A stretch of 64,000 nucleotides of DNA from Streptomyces lacrimifluminis (GTDB lineage Bacteria; Actinomycetota; Actinomycetes; Streptomycetales; Streptomycetaceae). The DNA lies in the NCBI RefSeq assembly GCF_014646095.1, contig NZ_BMMU01000004.1, positions 248,001 to 312,000 of the forward strand, read 5' to 3'. Position 1 is the stretch's first letter. Every line of letters begins with the position of its first letter. The notes under the pieces are model-generated. The model was not told the origin of the DNA, did no database searches, and saw nothing but the letters and a program-made list of their open reading frames with translations. Made by a program: the position numbers and the translations under genes. This document shows, piece after piece, positions 63,329-64,000 of this stretch.

Positions 63329-63336
63329 CGAACAGG
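63329..63336 (-). promoter_or_regulatory. CGAACA-type box before abfA
   Basis: On the minus strand this reads CTGTTCGA and continues AGTGACGA. The same AGTGACGA follows the first CGAACA box at 40041. It lies 112 bases before the abfA start. A TATGCC box 18 bases further on could be a -10 element. Confidence 0.45.
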
Positions 63337-63379
63337 ACCGTAATTTTGGAGTGTCCGCACGTCAATGGCGGGTGGGCCC

Positions 63380-63413
63380 AACGATCGTTCCGCAATCTCC
63401 AACGATCGTTGGA
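63380..63413. promoter_or_regulatory. Two AACGATCGTT palindromes
   Basis: AACGATCGTT occurs at 63380-63389 and 63401-63410, 21 bases apart, two helical turns. The second is extended to the perfect 16-bp palindrome TCCAACGATCGTTGGA (63398-63413). They lie between the divergent abfA and HTH genes and look like LacI-family operators. Confidence 0.7.
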
Positions 63414-63454
63414 TTTTCCTGGTGCGCGGAGGTCCGGACGCGTAGGGTCGGCCC

Positions 63455-64000
63455 GTGAGTGAGCCCCTTTCAGAGACCCTCGCCCGCCTCGAAGAACGCA
63501 TCGCCGAGGCCCGGCTCGATCGCGCCGAAGTCCTGGACGTACGAGGCCTGTCGGCCCGTACCGCTCTCACGGAGGGCGAGATCCAGGCACTGCTGACCGA
63601 CGGCTCGGGGCCTCTGGCCGATGACATCGAGAGCCGTATCCGGCGCCGGGTGCGCACGCTCCACGAGACGCGGCTCGCGGCGAGCGGCAGGAAGCACGGC
63701 GAGGTCTGCAAGGAGATCGCGGACGCCCTGTCGATCAGCCCCGAGTGGGCCCGTCAGCTGCTCCTCGGCAAGAAGATGCCGAACGTTCCCGATCTCACGG
63801 CCCTCGCCGCGTTCTTCGGTGTCGAGCAGGGCACCGGCTTCTTCACCGACCCCGCGCCCATCGTCCTGAACCGTGAACTCCGCCGGCTGCTGGAGGACCT
63901 CGGCGGCGCCGAGGAGGGCCCGCTGGTCCGGTTCGCGACCCGGCACGGCGTCGTCACGCTGGCCCTGCGCGGCCGGCAGCTGACCCCGCGCAAGCAGGAG
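63455..64000 (+). CDS. HTH (XRE/EspR-like) regulator, 3' end cut by window
   Basis: The open frame runs 182 codons to the window edge without a stop. Residues 50-120 resemble the EspR-type HTH of mycobacteria (RTLHETRLAASGRKHGEVCK and ADALSISPEWARQLLLG). The rest is helical. GTG 63455 follows TAGGGT after 6 bases, so the mRNA is probably leaderless; there is no Shine-Dalgarno. It is divergent from abfA across the palindromic operators. The C-terminus is not seen. Confidence 0.8.
   Translation, partial: MSEPLSETLARLEERIAEARLDRAEVLDVRGLSARTALTEGEIQALLTDGSGPLADDIESRIRRRVRTLHETRLAASGRKHGEVCKEIADALSISPEWARQLLLGKKMPNVPDLTALAAFFGVEQGTGFFTDPAPIVLNRELRRLLEDLGGAEEGPLVRFATRHGVVTLALRGRQLTPRKQE

Overview
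The window is chromosomal DNA from a Streptomyces or a close relative. It has very high GC content, frequent GTG and TTG starts, many transcripts that look leaderless, Tat and lipoprotein signals, and the actinomycete fasR-fabD-fabH-acpP-fabF cluster. aceE, the fab cluster and a DUF3145 gene follow each other in the order I remember from the S. coelicolor core chromosome (around SCO2370 to SCO2400). That parallel is from memory, not from a search.

Layout. 0-5 kb: a DUF3052 gene divergent from aceE (pyruvate dehydrogenase E1), a K+ channel and a small membrane protein. 5-13 kb: small regulatory and detoxification units, namely an MFS pump with TetR, a DUF1023 hydrolase, a DUF4429/SHOCT protein, a MerR-aldo/keto reductase operon with a 19-bp-spacer promoter, a GNAT enzyme and a serine hydrolase. 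13-19.7 kb: pirin, FasR and type II fatty acid synthesis, with acpP set between two hairpins, then DUF3145. 19.9-33.4 kb: secreted hydrolases (SGNH lipoprotein, M14 carboxypeptidase, a pyroglutamyl-peptidase-like protein with Ser at the Cys position), a GH3 beta-glucosidase, an aldose epimerase, a MarR/oxidoreductase pair and a zinc-ribbon membrane protein.

33.5-48.6 kb is a sugar uptake and catabolism locus. A YtfQRT/YjfF-type ABC importer with a LacI repressor runs leftward. A galactonate-dehydratase-like enolase, a zinc dehydrogenase, a U32-like protein, a ChvE/GguAB-type importer and a second aldose epimerase run rightward. The 445-bp divergent region between them holds a lac-operator-like palindrome, a clear promoter and CGAACA repeats. 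Related CGAACA boxes lie before both binding-protein genes and before the arabinofuranosidase gene at 63.2 kb, which suggests one pentose/galactose regulon.

48.8-58 kb is more accessory: an aminotransferase with a 210-residue Gln/Pro/Met-rich tail, about 1.1 kb of decayed DNA (PIN-toxin end, transposase fragment with an in-frame stop, a Cys-rich fragment), tandemly duplicated lipoprotein genes with a nearly identical leader, an intradiol dioxygenase, a DUF4360 protein and a PGRP amidase. 58-64 kb: a Cys-free Rrf2 regulator, a GH35 beta-galactosidase, a GH51 arabinofuranosidase, paired AACGATCGTT palindromes and the start of an EspR-like HTH gene cut by the window edge. The GH35, GH51, GH3, epimerase and transporter genes together suggest use of plant-wall arabinogalactan-type sugars. 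I saw no tRNA, rRNA or CRISPR array.
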